NCBI RefSeq assembly: GCF_916858655.1
Contig: NZ_CAKASL010000002.1
Location: forward strand, 806,001 to 870,000
DNA: 64,000 nt
Reading direction: 5' to 3'
DNA from: Aeromicrobium sp. Leaf350
GTDB lineage: Bacteria > Actinomycetota > Actinomycetes > Propionibacteriales > Nocardioidaceae
Made by a program: the position numbers and the translations under genes. The notes under the pieces are model-generated. The model was not told the DNA's origin. It searched no databases and saw only the letters and a program-made list of their open reading frames with translations. Positions 51,813 through 60,678 of this stretch are shown one piece after another. Positions within the stretch are counted from its first letter, which is position 1. Every line of letters starts with the position of its first letter.

Positions 51813-53054
51813 ATGGTCGCCCAGCCACCTGCACCGGAGGCACCCACCGCACCGGCACGACGATCGCGGTGGGCGACCTTCGGGCGTCCGCCGCGGCTCA
51901 TGGGCATCGACGTGGCCCGTGGGCTGGCCGTGGTGGGCATGATCGGTGCGCACACCGGTTCCCTGCCCGAGCTGCTCTGGCGCGACCCGAGCACGTGGGG
52001 GTCGCTGGTCTACGGACGGTCGGCGATCCTGTTCGCCCTGCTCGCCGGCGTCTCGGTCGCCCTGGCGAGCGGAGGCACGACCCGTCCGACCGGTGAGGCG
52101 TTGCGCAGCGCGCGGCTGCGGATGGCGGGGCGCGCCCTGGTCGTGCTCGCCATCGGACTCGTCCTGGAGTCCCTCGGCACGGAGATCGCGGTCATCCTGT
52201 CGGTCTACGGCGTGCTGTTCCTGATCATTATCCCGTTCCTGGGGCTGCGTCGACGCACCCTGCTCGTCCTCGCCGCCGCGGTGGCCGTGCTCGGCCCCGT
52301 CACCGCCGCCACCGTCCAGGCCCTGGCCCTCGGTCGGTCCGGCCCCGCCGCGAACTTCCTGCTGCAGGGCACCTATCCGCTGACCGTGTGGATCCCACTC
52401 ATGCTGACCGGGCTGGCCCTCGGCCGGCAGGGGCTCAGCACGGCGCGTACCGCCGGCCGCCTCCTCGCGGCCGGCCTCCTGCTCGCCGCCCTGGGCTACG
52501 GGCTCGGTAACGTCGTGAACACGGCGATCGACGGCCTGCCCGAGGGGGTGTCCGTCAGCGACTCCTCGGCCACCGGCTTCGAGTACGACTACGACGCCGA
52601 GATCGTGCCGGGTGAGGGCGGGAACTACGTGCAGCGGCTGCAGGACGTCGGCGGGCTCCCGAACGTTCCCCAGGCCGCCCTCGCCGTCACGCCGCACTCC
52701 GGCGGCACCTTCGAGATCATCGGCTCCGGTGGCTTCGCTCTCGCGGTGCTGGGACTGTGCCTCCTGCTGGCGCGACCGCTGCGCTGGGTGCTGCTGCCTG
52801 TCGCTGCCCTCGGTTCGATGCCGCTGACGGCGTACTCCACCCACGTCGTGTCGATCGCCGTGATCGTCTGGCCGATCGGACTGGCGCCGACCGCCTTCGG
52901 GTGGCCCCCGTCCTTCGACGGCAACGGGCTCTGGGCGTCCTCGGTCGTCGTGCTGACGGCGGCGTGCACCGCGTGGGCGCTGACGCTCGGGCGCGGTCCG
53001 GCGGAGCGACTCACCGCCTGGGGGGCGCGCCGCGTCAACGGTGAGCGGGACTGA
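51813..53054 (+). CDS. DUF418/HGSNAT-like multi-pass membrane protein
   Basis: A 413-residue membrane protein with about ten helices. The first helix carries the acyltransferase-like signature MGIDVARGLAVVGMIGAH; the last third has SMPLTAYSTHVVSI, where DUF418 proteins have a similar LTNYL/H motif. This places it in the heparan-alpha-glucosaminide N-acetyltransferase/DUF418 superfamily, which may O- or N-acetylate envelope sugars; the substrate is unknown. The gene starts 6 bp after secDF and converges on the HNH gene. Confidence 0.8.
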   Translation: MVAQPPAPEAPTAPARRSRWATFGRPPRLMGIDVARGLAVVGMIGAHTGSLPELLWRDPSTWGSLVYGRSAILFALLAGVSVALASGGTTRPTGEALRSARLRMAGRALVVLAIGLVLESLGTEIAVILSVYGVLFLIIIPFLGLRRRTLLVLAAAVAVLGPVTAATVQALALGRSGPAANFLLQGTYPLTVWIPLMLTGLALGRQGLSTARTAGRLLAAGLLLAALGYGLGNVVNTAIDGLPEGVSVSDSSATGFEYDYDAEIVPGEGGNYVQRLQDVGGLPNVPQAALAVTPHSGGTFEIIGSGGFALAVLGLCLLLARPLRWVLLPVAALGSMPLTAYSTHVVSIAVIVWPIGLAPTAFGWPPSFDGNGLWASSVVVLTAACTAWALTLGRGPAERLTAWGARRVNGERD

Positions 53055-53071
53055 GAGGTCGGCAGCTACCG

Positions 53072-54346
53072 TCAGGTGCGGAGTGGTGCCTGATGTTCTC
53101 GGGCCTGCTGCGCGTTTCTGCGGATGGTGCGGAGTCGTTCGCGGGTGGTGCGTCTGAGGGTGAGGTCGATGGGTCGGCCGTCGCGGGTGGTCATGGTGAA
53201 CCGACCGCCACCGTGGGCTTCGACCTTCAGCAGCCCCTGATGCACCAGCACATGGCAGCACTCGCAGTAGCCGACGAGCTCGTCGATGTTGGTCTTGCCG
53301 CCCTGGGACCACCAGTTCACGTGGTGAATCTCCAGGTGCGTGTTCGTGCAACCAGGCGCGGCACACTGGCCGGCCTGCTTGGCGATGACCGCCTTGCGCT
53401 GGGCGGGGGTGGCGAGGCGGATCGTGTCGCCGACGTTGAGGATCTGCGCCTGCTCCACATCTCCGCAGGAGGTGAGGATCGGCGTGCTCTCACCGGTGCA
53501 GGTGATGTAGGACAGCAGCTTGGGTCCGATGGGGCCGAAGCCTTGAAGCTCGGCCGACTCGCCACCACTCGCGGCGGTCGTGGTCATCGCGTCGTGGAGA
53601 GTGTCGACCGGCACGATGACACTGACCTGGGGTCGGATCCCCTTGCTGGTCGGCAGACCCGATTCGAGGATCGCCGTCATGGTCCGGTCGAGGGCAGCCA
53701 CGCGTCGTTCGGCCGAGCTGCGGTCGTCGTTGGCGGTTGTGGGGATGGAGAACGAGTCGAGCACGGCCTTGAACTTCGCGCCCGTCAGCGTGTTGAGGAA
53801 GCCCGTCACGTGCCACCCGTCCGGAACGGGTGAGAGCTGGAAGTCTTCTTTGGCCATGCCCTTGATCCACGCCTCGTCCAGCTCGTCGGGATAGACGGCC
53901 TCGCGAAGCTTGCGGACCACACGCCGCAGCTCGACCGGCTCATTCGTGCGAGCCACATCCAGCAACCACGGCTGCGCGTTCACGATGATGTCGGGGCTGA
54001 TGTGCTTCATCCCGAACGTGAAGAGCTTGACGTGCTCGAGACGGATCTGGCCGGCGGTCGCGGCCTCCGCGACCAGCGGCAGGTCACGCATCGTCGCATC
54101 GGCGGCGATGAGCGACTTGGTCTGTTTCGCATCAAGACGGAGATGGAGCCGGGACCAGGCGGTGATCGTGGAGGACCCGTCGAGCTCGAACTCGGCCGTG
54201 CGGTCCATCTCGGCCAAGTGGTGCGCCTTCGCCGCATCCAACGCGTCCTGCGCGACCTGGATCGCCCGCAACGCGGTGCGGTGGTCACCAGAGCTCAGGG
54301 CGTGCGCGGCTTCACGAAGCGCCTGCACCGTGACCGCTGAACTCAT
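53072..54346 (-). CDS. HNH endonuclease, DUF222/13E12-repeat family
   Basis: A 424-residue protein with an N-terminal DUF222 domain and a C-terminal HNH nuclease. The HNH site has CAAPGC, the catalytic IHHVNWWSQGG, and the second metal cysteines in YCECCHVLVHQG (about residues 335-375). Family members are numerous in actinobacteria and include the 13E12 repeats of M. tuberculosis; function unknown. Its base composition is visibly less GC-rich than its neighbours. The promoter consists of a TAGAAT box 6 nt before the ATG and a perfect LexA box right upstream, so it should be DNA-damage induced. Confidence 0.9.
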   Translation of the reverse strand: MSSAVTVQALREAAHALSSGDHRTALRAIQVAQDALDAAKAHHLAEMDRTAEFELDGSSTITAWSRLHLRLDAKQTKSLIAADATMRDLPLVAEAATAGQIRLEHVKLFTFGMKHISPDIIVNAQPWLLDVARTNEPVELRRVVRKLREAVYPDELDEAWIKGMAKEDFQLSPVPDGWHVTGFLNTLTGAKFKAVLDSFSIPTTANDDRSSAERRVAALDRTMTAILESGLPTSKGIRPQVSVIVPVDTLHDAMTTTAASGGESAELQGFGPIGPKLLSYITCTGESTPILTSCGDVEQAQILNVGDTIRLATPAQRKAVIAKQAGQCAAPGCTNTHLEIHHVNWWSQGGKTNIDELVGYCECCHVLVHQGLLKVEAHGGGRFTMTTRDGRPIDLTLRRTTRERLRTIRRNAQQAREHQAPLRT

Positions 54347-54352
54347 GCTCCG

Positions 54353-54358
54353 ATTCTA
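54353..54358 (-). promoter_or_regulatory. -10 box (TAGAAT) of the HNH endonuclease gene
   Basis: TAGAAT on the minus strand, 6 nt before the ATG at 54346 and 1 bp from the SOS box. Start of transcription would fall at the ATG. Confidence 0.6.
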
Positions 54359-54359
54359 C

Positions 54360-54375
54360 TCGAACAGACGTTCGA
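54360..54375. promoter_or_regulatory. LexA (SOS) box
   Basis: TCGAACAGACGTTCGA matches the actinobacterial LexA consensus TCGAAC-N4-GTTCGA at all twelve fixed positions. It lies just upstream of the -10 box of the DUF222-HNH gene, where bound LexA would block RNA polymerase. The sequence from 54376 to 54551 shows no further gene. Confidence 0.85.
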
Positions 54376-54551
54376 ACACAAGAGTCGGATCGCCATAATT
54401 CGCTGCGGTTCCAGTCCGAACGGACGGTTAAGGTCGACCCTTCGCCCCTCGAGGCTCGCTCGGTCCTCGCTCGCACAACAGTGCCCGGGGTCGCCGCTTC
54501 GTCCATGCCGCTTGTCCCGCAGGTGCTGCTGAGCCGAACTAACCCTCCCCC

Positions 54552-55061
54552 TCAGTCGCGGGGGTCGAGCTCGTCGAGGTCGAACTGTGACAGGACCGGT
54601 TCGAAGAGGTCCTCGAGCTCGTCGGCGAGATCGTCGCTGTTCTCGCTGCAGCCGTACACCTCGGTGCTGCTGGTCGAGCCGTCGTCACGCTCGACCTCGA
54701 CCGTCAGGGTCGATCCGCCGGTGCAGCCGTCGTCACCGGCCTCCGACGGCAGCGAGCCGGCGCCGTCGACCAGGTCGGCCCAGACCTCGTCGGTGACGGT
54801 GACGGTGGCCGTGCCGGCGGGCTCCTCGGAGCCGTCGACCGTGCCGTACGTGCCGACCCGGATCGTCGCCTCCTCGGCGGTGATCTCGACGACGTACTCC
54901 TGGTGGAACTGCGGAGGGGTCGACGGGCCGATGACGGTGTACTGGATCGAGTCGACCGATGCCGTGTCGACGTCCTCGTCCGAGTCGTCTCCGCAGCCCG
55001 ACACGCTCGCCAGGACGAGTCCGACGATGCCGGCCGCGGTCGAGGCCCTGGTCCAGGTCAT
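54552..55061 (-). CDS. Secreted lipoprotein, unknown function
   Basis: A 169-residue protein with a lipoprotein signal: hydrophobic stretch then ASVSGC, so lipidation is expected at C23, followed by an acidic GDDSDEDVD spacer. The mature part has two further cysteines (DDGCTGGS and VYGCSEN) that may form a disulfide, a predicted beta-rich core and a very acidic tail. No family is recognised. Its ATG lies 7 nt after a TAGCCT box; it is directly downstream of polA in the same orientation. Confidence 0.78.
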   Translation of the reverse strand: MTWTRASTAAGIVGLVLASVSGCGDDSDEDVDTASVDSIQYTVIGPSTPPQFHQEYVVEITAEEATIRVGTYGTVDGSEEPAGTATVTVTDEVWADLVDGAGSLPSEAGDDGCTGGSTLTVEVERDDGSTSSTEVYGCSENSDDLADELEDLFEPVLSQFDLDELDPRD

Positions 55062-55068
55062 GGCGGCC

Positions 55069-55074
55069 AGGCTA
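55069..55074 (-). promoter_or_regulatory. Putative -10 box (TAGCCT) for leaderless lipoprotein gene
   Basis: TAGCCT on the minus strand, 7 nt before the ATG at 55061, in the short gap after polA. Confidence 0.5.
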
Positions 55075-55084
55075 GCGGTGGCGG

Positions 55085-57745
55085 TCAGTGAGCGGCGTCG
55101 TGCCAGGTGCGGCCGGTGCCCACCGAGACGTCGAGCGGCACCGAGAGATCGGCTGCCGCGCCCATCTGCTCGCGCACGAGCTTCTCGACCGTCTCGCGCT
55201 CCCCCGGCGCCACGTCGAGCACCAGCTCGTCGTGCACCTGGAGCAGCAGCCGAGACCTGAGGTCCTGCTCGCGGAGGCCACGCTGGACTCCGAGCATCGC
55301 GACCTTGATGAGATCGGCCGCCGAGCCCTGGATGGGCGCGTTGAGCGCCATGCGCTCGGCGATCTCGCGGCGCTGCCGGTTGTCGCTCTGCAGATCGGGC
55401 AGGTAGCGGCGACGACCGAGCATGGTGGCCGTGTAGCCGGTCTGACGCGCCTCGTCGACGACGCCGAACAGGTAGTCGCGCACGCCGCCGAAGGTCGCGA
55501 AGTAGTCGTCCATGAGCACCTGCGCCTCGCCCGGCTTGATGCCGAGCTGCTGGCCGAGGCCGAAGGAGGACAACCCGTAGGCCAGGCCGTAGTTCATGGC
55601 CTTGATGCGGGCCCGCAGACCACCGTCGATGTCGTCAGGCTCGCGGTCGAAGACCTTCGCCGCCATGACGGTGTGGAAGTCGCGCCCCGACTTGAACGCC
55701 TCGATGAGCTCGGCGTCCTCGGACAGGTGCGCCATGATGCGCATCTCGATCTGGCTGTAGTCGGCCGTCAACAACGTCTCGAAGCCGTCGCCCACGCAGA
55801 AGGCCTCGCGGATGCGGCGTCCCGACTCGGTGCGGATCGGGATGTTCTGCAGGTTGGGGTCGAACGAGCTGAGGCGGCCCGTCGCGGCGATCGTCTGGGC
55901 GAACGTCGTGTGGATGCGGCCGTCGGCCTGCACGGTCTTCTGCAGCCCCTCGACGGTCTGCCGGAGCCGGGTCACGTCGCGGTGCGCGAGCAGGTGCGCC
56001 AGGAACGGGTGCTCCGACTTCACGAACAGCGACTGCAACGCATCGGCGTCGGTCGTGTAGCCGGTCTTGGTCTTCTTGGTCTTGGGCAGGCCGAGCTGGT
56101 CGAACAGCACCTCCTGCAGCTGCTTCGGTGACCCGAGGTTGACCTCGCGACCGATCGCGTCGAAGGCCTGCTGGGCCGCCTCGGTCATGCGGGTCGTGAA
56201 CTCGGCGTGGAGCGCGTCGAGGTGGTCGGTGTCGATCGCGATGCCGACGTCCTCCATCGCGAGCAGGACGTCGACGAGCGGCAGCTCGAGACCCTGCAGC
56301 AGCGGCAGCGCCTCCGCGGACTCCAGGTCGGGCTCGAGCTCGGCCCACAGGTCGAGCGCGGCCCGCGCCCGCTGCACCGCCGTCTGGTCGGTCTCGTCCT
56401 CGAAGGTGAGCTGTCCCGAGGAGTCGACGTCGACGAGCTCGCGCTTGAGGTAGCGCATCGTCAGGTCCGCCAGGTCGTACGCCCGCTGGTCGGGGCGCAG
56501 CAGGTACGTGGCGATGGCTGTGTCGGCCGTGAGGCCTGCGACGGACCACCCCTGGGCCGCGAGGGCGTGCAGCTGCCCCTTGGCGTCGTGCAGCACCTTC
56601 GGGCGCGCGGCGTCGGCGAGCCAGGCGGCGATGGCGGCGTCGTCGGCCGGGTCGAGCTCGGCGGCATCGACCCACAGGGCGTGGCCGTCGGCCGTGGCGA
56701 CCGCGAGCGAGTCGACCCGCGCGCCGACCGTCGAGGTGACGCCCACGACCTCCAGCCCGACCGGGTCCGACGTGTGCGCGTCGAGCCAGGCGGCGACCTG
56801 GCCCGGGCCGGGCTCGGCCAGCTCGATGTCGACCGCGGCGCTGGCGGCGGTCTCCTCGGTGGTGGCCCCGCCGCCCAGGTAGGAGAAGAGACGCTCGCGC
56901 AGGGCGGCGAACTCGAGGGCGTCGAAGACCCGGTGGATCGCCTCGCGGTCCCACTCGGTGCTGAAGGCGAGCTCGGCGGGCTCGACGCCCAGGTCGAGGT
57001 CGCGGACGAGCGCGTTGATGCGGCGGTTGCGCAGCACGTCGTCGAGGTGGTCGCGCAGCGACTGGCCGGCCTTGCCGGGGATGTCGGCCACCTGGTCGAC
57101 GATCTCGCCGAGCGAGCCGTAGGTGGAGAGCCACTTCGCCGCCGTCTTGGGTCCGACGCCGGGGACGCCGGGCAGGTTGTCGCTCGTCTCGCCCACCATC
57201 GCGGCGATGTCGGGGTACTGCTCGGGGACGACGCCGTACTTCTCCTCGACCGCGGCCGGGGTCATGCGCGCGAGGTCGGAGACACCACGCTTGGGGTAGA
57301 GCACCGTCGTGCGCTCGGTGACGAGCTGCAGGGCGTCGCGGTCGCCGGTGCAGATCAGGACGTCCATGCCGGCGCGCTCGGCCTGCAGGCTGAGCGTGCC
57401 GATGATGTCGTCGGCCTCGAAGCCCTCCTTCTCGAAGGTGCGGATGCCGAGGGCGTCGAGCACCTCCTTGATGAGGGGCACCTGGCTCTTGAACTCGTCG
57501 GGCGACTTCGCGCGGTTGGCCTTGTACTCGGCGTACTCCGTGGTGCGGAAGGTCTGCCGGGAGATGTCGAACGCGACCGCGACGTGCGTGGGCTGCTCGT
57601 CACGCAGCACGTTGATGAGCATCGACGTGAAGCCGAACACCGCGTTGGTGTGCTGCCCCGTCGTGGTCGCGAAGTTCTCGACGGGCAGGGCGAAGAACGC
57701 ACGGTAGGCCACCGAGTGGCCGTCGATCAGCAGCAGTCGGTCCAC
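55085..57745 (-). CDS. polA: DNA polymerase I
   Basis: PolA (886 aa) fills gaps in repair and removes RNA primers. The N-terminal 5'-3' nuclease starts LLLIDGHSVAYRAFFALP and has GVPGVGPKTAAKW; the polymerase has motif A TADYSQIEMRI, the O-helix RIKAMNYGLAYG and motif C LLLQVHDELV. The middle domain lacks the DxE residues of a 3'-5' exonuclease (VGLEVVG at motif I), so it has no proofreading, as in mycobacteria. The GTG at 57745 is chosen over ATG 57775 because TAGGGT lies 7 nt upstream and the protein then begins MDRLLLIDGH. Confidence 0.96.
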   Translation of the reverse strand: MDRLLLIDGHSVAYRAFFALPVENFATTTGQHTNAVFGFTSMLINVLRDEQPTHVAVAFDISRQTFRTTEYAEYKANRAKSPDEFKSQVPLIKEVLDALGIRTFEKEGFEADDIIGTLSLQAERAGMDVLICTGDRDALQLVTERTTVLYPKRGVSDLARMTPAAVEEKYGVVPEQYPDIAAMVGETSDNLPGVPGVGPKTAAKWLSTYGSLGEIVDQVADIPGKAGQSLRDHLDDVLRNRRINALVRDLDLGVEPAELAFSTEWDREAIHRVFDALEFAALRERLFSYLGGGATTEETAASAAVDIELAEPGPGQVAAWLDAHTSDPVGLEVVGVTSTVGARVDSLAVATADGHALWVDAAELDPADDAAIAAWLADAARPKVLHDAKGQLHALAAQGWSVAGLTADTAIATYLLRPDQRAYDLADLTMRYLKRELVDVDSSGQLTFEDETDQTAVQRARAALDLWAELEPDLESAEALPLLQGLELPLVDVLLAMEDVGIAIDTDHLDALHAEFTTRMTEAAQQAFDAIGREVNLGSPKQLQEVLFDQLGLPKTKKTKTGYTTDADALQSLFVKSEHPFLAHLLAHRDVTRLRQTVEGLQKTVQADGRIHTTFAQTIAATGRLSSFDPNLQNIPIRTESGRRIREAFCVGDGFETLLTADYSQIEMRIMAHLSEDAELIEAFKSGRDFHTVMAAKVFDREPDDIDGGLRARIKAMNYGLAYGLSSFGLGQQLGIKPGEAQVLMDDYFATFGGVRDYLFGVVDEARQTGYTATMLGRRRYLPDLQSDNRQRREIAERMALNAPIQGSAADLIKVAMLGVQRGLREQDLRSRLLLQVHDELVLDVAPGERETVEKLVREQMGAAADLSVPLDVSVGTGRTWHDAAH

Positions 57746-57752
57746 GGCGACC

Positions 57753-57758
57753 ACCCTA
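57753..57758 (-). promoter_or_regulatory. Putative -10 box (TAGGGT) for leaderless polA
   Basis: TAGGGT on the minus strand, 7 nt before the GTG at 57745; it lies inside the reading frame if the ATG at 57775 is used, which argues for the shorter start. Confidence 0.5.
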
Positions 57759-57786
57759 CGGCGCGCCACGGACATCCCGCGCGGGG

Positions 57787-58374
57787 TCAGGTCGTGCGGC
57801 CCTCACGGCGGCGCATCGACCGTCGGACCGCCAGCATCCGACCGGCCGGCGAGGCCGTCGCCATCGAGGCGACCTTGGCCCGCAGGGCCGGCGCGGTGAT
57901 GGCGCGGACCGACGCGACGGGGCTGAACCCGACCTTGGCCAGGTAGCGGGCGGGCTCGCGGGCCGCCCCCGGGATGATCGCCAGGTAGATCTCGCAGGCG
58001 TTCTCCTCGCCGTGCTCGGCGACGCGGAGCAACAGCTGCCAGGCGATGCCGTGCCGTCGCTGGTCAGGATCGACCACGAGGTCGGTCACGACCAGCGCCC
58101 GCGTGAGCGTGACCGGGGTGATCGTCGAGATCGTCGCCGCGGCGGCGCCCACCACGACGTCCTCGTGCAGCGCGACCCAGACGGTGCGGTGCTGGTGCTC
58201 GATCTGGAAGGCGAGCGCCTCCGTGGCCTCGTCGAGGTCGGGCTCGTGCCACAGCGCTGCGTGCGCAGCCCCCGCCTCTCCGCCCTCGTCGGCGGCGTGC
58301 TGCCACAGGCGCACGAGCTCGGCGGCGTCGTCCAGGGTGGCCTCGCGGACCGTGAGGGGGAAGCGCGGTCGCAT
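57787..58374 (-). CDS. GNAT-family N-acetyltransferase
   Basis: A 195-residue acetyltransferase of the GNAT fold. The acetyl-CoA pyrophosphate loop is VVDPDQRRHGIAWQLL (Q-x-x-x-G-x-A), preceded by the beta4 strand VVTDL, and the motif B region is EIYLAIIPGA...YLAKVGFSPV. The acceptor substrate is unknown. It ends 41 bp before polA in the same direction but has its own -10 box (TAGTCT at 58382-58387). Confidence 0.85.
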   Translation of the reverse strand: MRPRFPLTVREATLDDAAELVRLWQHAADEGGEAGAAHAALWHEPDLDEATEALAFQIEHQHRTVWVALHEDVVVGAAAATISTITPVTLTRALVVTDLVVDPDQRRHGIAWQLLLRVAEHGEENACEIYLAIIPGAAREPARYLAKVGFSPVASVRAITAPALRAKVASMATASPAGRMLAVRRSMRRREGRTT

Positions 58375-58381
58375 GGGTGCC

Positions 58382-58387
58382 AGACTA
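58382..58387 (-). promoter_or_regulatory. Putative -10 box (TAGTCT) for leaderless GNAT gene
   Basis: TAGTCT on the minus strand, 7 nt before the ATG at 58374, in the gap divergent from the DUF554 gene. Confidence 0.45.
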
Positions 58388-58430
58388 CGCCGAGTCGTCG
58401 TCCGCTCGTACCCGCTTTCCGGAGGTGCCC

Positions 58431-59162
58431 GTGCCCATCGGTGTCGGCACCCTGACCAACGTCCTGACCATCGTGATCGGGTCGGGGATCGGTCTGCTGG
58501 TCGGTCAGCGCCTCCCCGAGAGGGTGCGCACGACGGTCACCGCGGCGCTCGGGCTGGTCACGCTGCTCCTCGCCGCCCAGGCGGCGGTCGCGGTGAGCGA
58601 CGTGTCGCTCGAACGGGCCATCGGCTCGCAGGCTCCCGTGCTCATCGTGCTCGGGTCGCTCGCGATCGGCGGGATCATCGGCTCTCTCGTGCGCCTCGAG
58701 GACCGGGTGGCCGACCTCGGCGGATGGTTGCGGCGCCGCCTCGGCGCGGAGGGCGACGACCGGTTCGTCACCGGATTCGTGACGGCGTCCCTGGTGTTCT
58801 GCGTCGGGCCGCTCACGATCCTCGGATCCCTCAACGAGGGGCTCGGGCGCGGGGCGGACGAGCTCCTCGTCAAGTCGGTCCTCGACGGGTTCGCCTCGCT
58901 CGCGTTCGCCGCCTCCCTCGGGATCGGCGTCATGGCGTCCGCCCTGAGCGTCGGGGTGATCCAGGGTCTGCTGACGGTCACCGGGCTGCTCCTCGGCGAC
59001 GTCGTGCCCGAGGCCCAGCTCGCAGCCCTGACCGCGGTCGGCGGCCTGATCCTGGTCGGCGTGGGCTTGCGGCTGCTGGACCTCGCGCGGTTCCCGGTGG
59101 CCGACCTGCTGCCGGCGCTGGTCGTCGCTCCACTGCTGGTCTCGGCCGTCGCCGCGTTCTGA
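58431..59162 (+). CDS. DUF554-family membrane protein
   Basis: A 243-residue DUF554 (YdfK-like) membrane protein with about seven helices: GTLTNVLTIVIGSGIGLLVG at the start, the conserved FVTASLVFCVGPLTILGSLNEG in the middle, and KSVLDGFASLAFAASLG. Function is unknown; a transporter role is often suggested. The GTG at 58431 is fixed by GGAGG at 58421-58425. Confidence 0.9.
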   Translation: MPIGVGTLTNVLTIVIGSGIGLLVGQRLPERVRTTVTAALGLVTLLLAAQAAVAVSDVSLERAIGSQAPVLIVLGSLAIGGIIGSLVRLEDRVADLGGWLRRRLGAEGDDRFVTGFVTASLVFCVGPLTILGSLNEGLGRGADELLVKSVLDGFASLAFAASLGIGVMASALSVGVIQGLLTVTGLLLGDVVPEAQLAALTAVGGLILVGVGLRLLDLARFPVADLLPALVVAPLLVSAVAAF

Positions 59163-59333
59163 GGCGCGCGCACCACTTCGCGCCTGATGTCGAGCCGGGT
59201 AACGGCGACGCACGGGAACGCAACCGAACTGTTACCTGACGGGTTGCTCGACCCGCCCCCGGCGGCCCCCGCGGCGGTTAAGGTTGCTGACGTTCGCCGC
59301 GACCCTGCGGTGTCGATGCGACAGGAGTCCCGT

Positions 59334-60662
59334 GTGCGTTGGAGACTGACGTTGGCCGCCCTCGTGTGGGTAGGCCTGGCGATGATCCTGCCGGGCGCGG
59401 CACTCGCCGACACCGCCGACCCGACGCCCGCACCCACCGCCTCGACCGGCACCGCGCAGGCACCTCCGGACGGCAGCTACTTCGACGTCACGCTCGTCGA
59501 CCGCACCGACGGCGGTGACGGCGAGCCCGTCGCCGACGTGACCCTCGAGGTCCGCGACGACGCCGACGAGCTCATCAGCGAGGGCGTCACCGACGAGGAC
59601 GGTCGGGTGTACCTCCCGATCCCCGGCGGCGGCCTCTACACCGTCGTGCTCGACGAGGACACGCTGCCGGACGGTGTAGAGCTCGACGGCTCCCCCGAGC
59701 TCGAGAAGTCGGTCATCCTCGACGGCCGCCAGGCGCTCCTCTTCCCGATCGGCACGCAGGAGGTAGAGTCCACACCGCTGGCCGACCGCGTGCTCCAGGC
59801 CCTGGCCAACGGCACCAAGGAGGGCCTGATCATCGCCCTCGCCGGCCTCGGTCTCTCCCTCATCTTCGGCACGACGGGCCTGACGAACTTCGCCCACGGC
59901 GAGTACGTCACGTTCGGCGCGATCGCCACCTTCTTCCTCAACACGTCGCTGAGCATCCCCGTGATACCGGCGGTGGTCGCCGCGGTGGTGACGGGTGGCC
60001 TGTTCGGCTACCTCAGTGACAGAGCCCTCTGGCGACCACTTCGGCGCAAGGGTGTCGGCATCATCGCGATGATGATCGTCTCGATCGGCCTGTCGCTGTT
60101 CCTGCGCAGCGTCTACCAGTACCTGATCGGGTCGCAGAACCGCCCGCTCTCGGACTACGTGGTCCAGAAGCGCATCGACCTGGGGCTCTTCGCCCTGACG
60201 CCCAAGGCGATCTCGATCATCGTGATCTGCCTCGTGGTCATCACGGTCGTCTGCGTCATCCTGATGAAGACCCGCATGGGCAAGGCCACGCGCGCCGTCG
60301 CCGACAACCCCGCCCTCGCCTCGGCGACCGGCATCAACGTCGACGGCGTGATCCGCAACGTCTGGATCCTCGGCGCGACGCTCACGGCCCTCGCCGGCGC
60401 GCTGCTCGCGATCGACCGCCAGGTCAGCTACTCGATGGGCTTCAACCTGCTGCTGCTGATCTTCGCGGGCGTCACGCTCGGCGGCCTCGGCACGATCTGG
60501 GGAGCCCTCATCGGCTCGCTGGTGATCGGCTACGTCGTCGAGCTGCTGCCGCTGCTGGGCGTGCCCGCCGACCTCAAGTTCGCCGGCGCACTGGTCATCC
60601 TGATCATCATCTTGTTGGTACGGCCACAGGGCATCCTGGGCCGCGCGGAACGTATCGGCTGA
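59334..60662 (+). CDS. livH: Branched-chain amino acid ABC permease LivH with N-terminal extracytoplasmic domain
   Basis: A 442-residue permease, about 150 residues longer than typical LivH. It starts with a signal peptide (residues 1-25, ends ALA), a Thr/Pro/Ala linker, then a beta-sandwich-like domain at about 50-140 (DVTLEVRD..., DEDGRVYLPIPGGGLYTV) resembling carboxypeptidase-regulatory/transthyretin-like modules. The permease proper begins near residue 152: GLIIALAGLGLSLIFGTTGLTNFAHGE is the LivH signature. GTG at 59334 has AGGAG at 59323-59327; a TAAGGT box (59279-59284) could be the operon promoter. First gene of livHMGF. Confidence 0.92.
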   Translation: MRWRLTLAALVWVGLAMILPGAALADTADPTPAPTASTGTAQAPPDGSYFDVTLVDRTDGGDGEPVADVTLEVRDDADELISEGVTDEDGRVYLPIPGGGLYTVVLDEDTLPDGVELDGSPELEKSVILDGRQALLFPIGTQEVESTPLADRVLQALANGTKEGLIIALAGLGLSLIFGTTGLTNFAHGEYVTFGAIATFFLNTSLSIPVIPAVVAAVVTGGLFGYLSDRALWRPLRRKGVGIIAMMIVSIGLSLFLRSVYQYLIGSQNRPLSDYVVQKRIDLGLFALTPKAISIIVICLVVITVVCVILMKTRMGKATRAVADNPALASATGINVDGVIRNVWILGATLTALAGALLAIDRQVSYSMGFNLLLLIFAGVTLGGLGTIWGALIGSLVIGYVVELLPLLGVPADLKFAGALVILIIILLVRPQGILGRAERIG

Positions 60663-60678
60663 GGCGGAGAAGACACCC

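Noticed and set aside
46511..52096. A very long open frame of about 1,860 codons on the plus strand
   Set aside because: It runs antisense to the KimA-like and aldo/keto reductase genes and out of frame through secDF; its composition is Arg/Gly/Asp-rich and typical of GC-rich shadow frames.
49398..53366. An open frame of about 1,320 codons on the minus strand
   Set aside because: It is antisense to secDF and the HGSNAT-like gene, both of which have clear family motifs; the translation is low-complexity.
54405..54420. GTCCGAACGGAC considered as a second SOS box
   Set aside because: It lacks the CGAAC-N4-GTTCG arrangement; it is only a short GC-rich inverted repeat.
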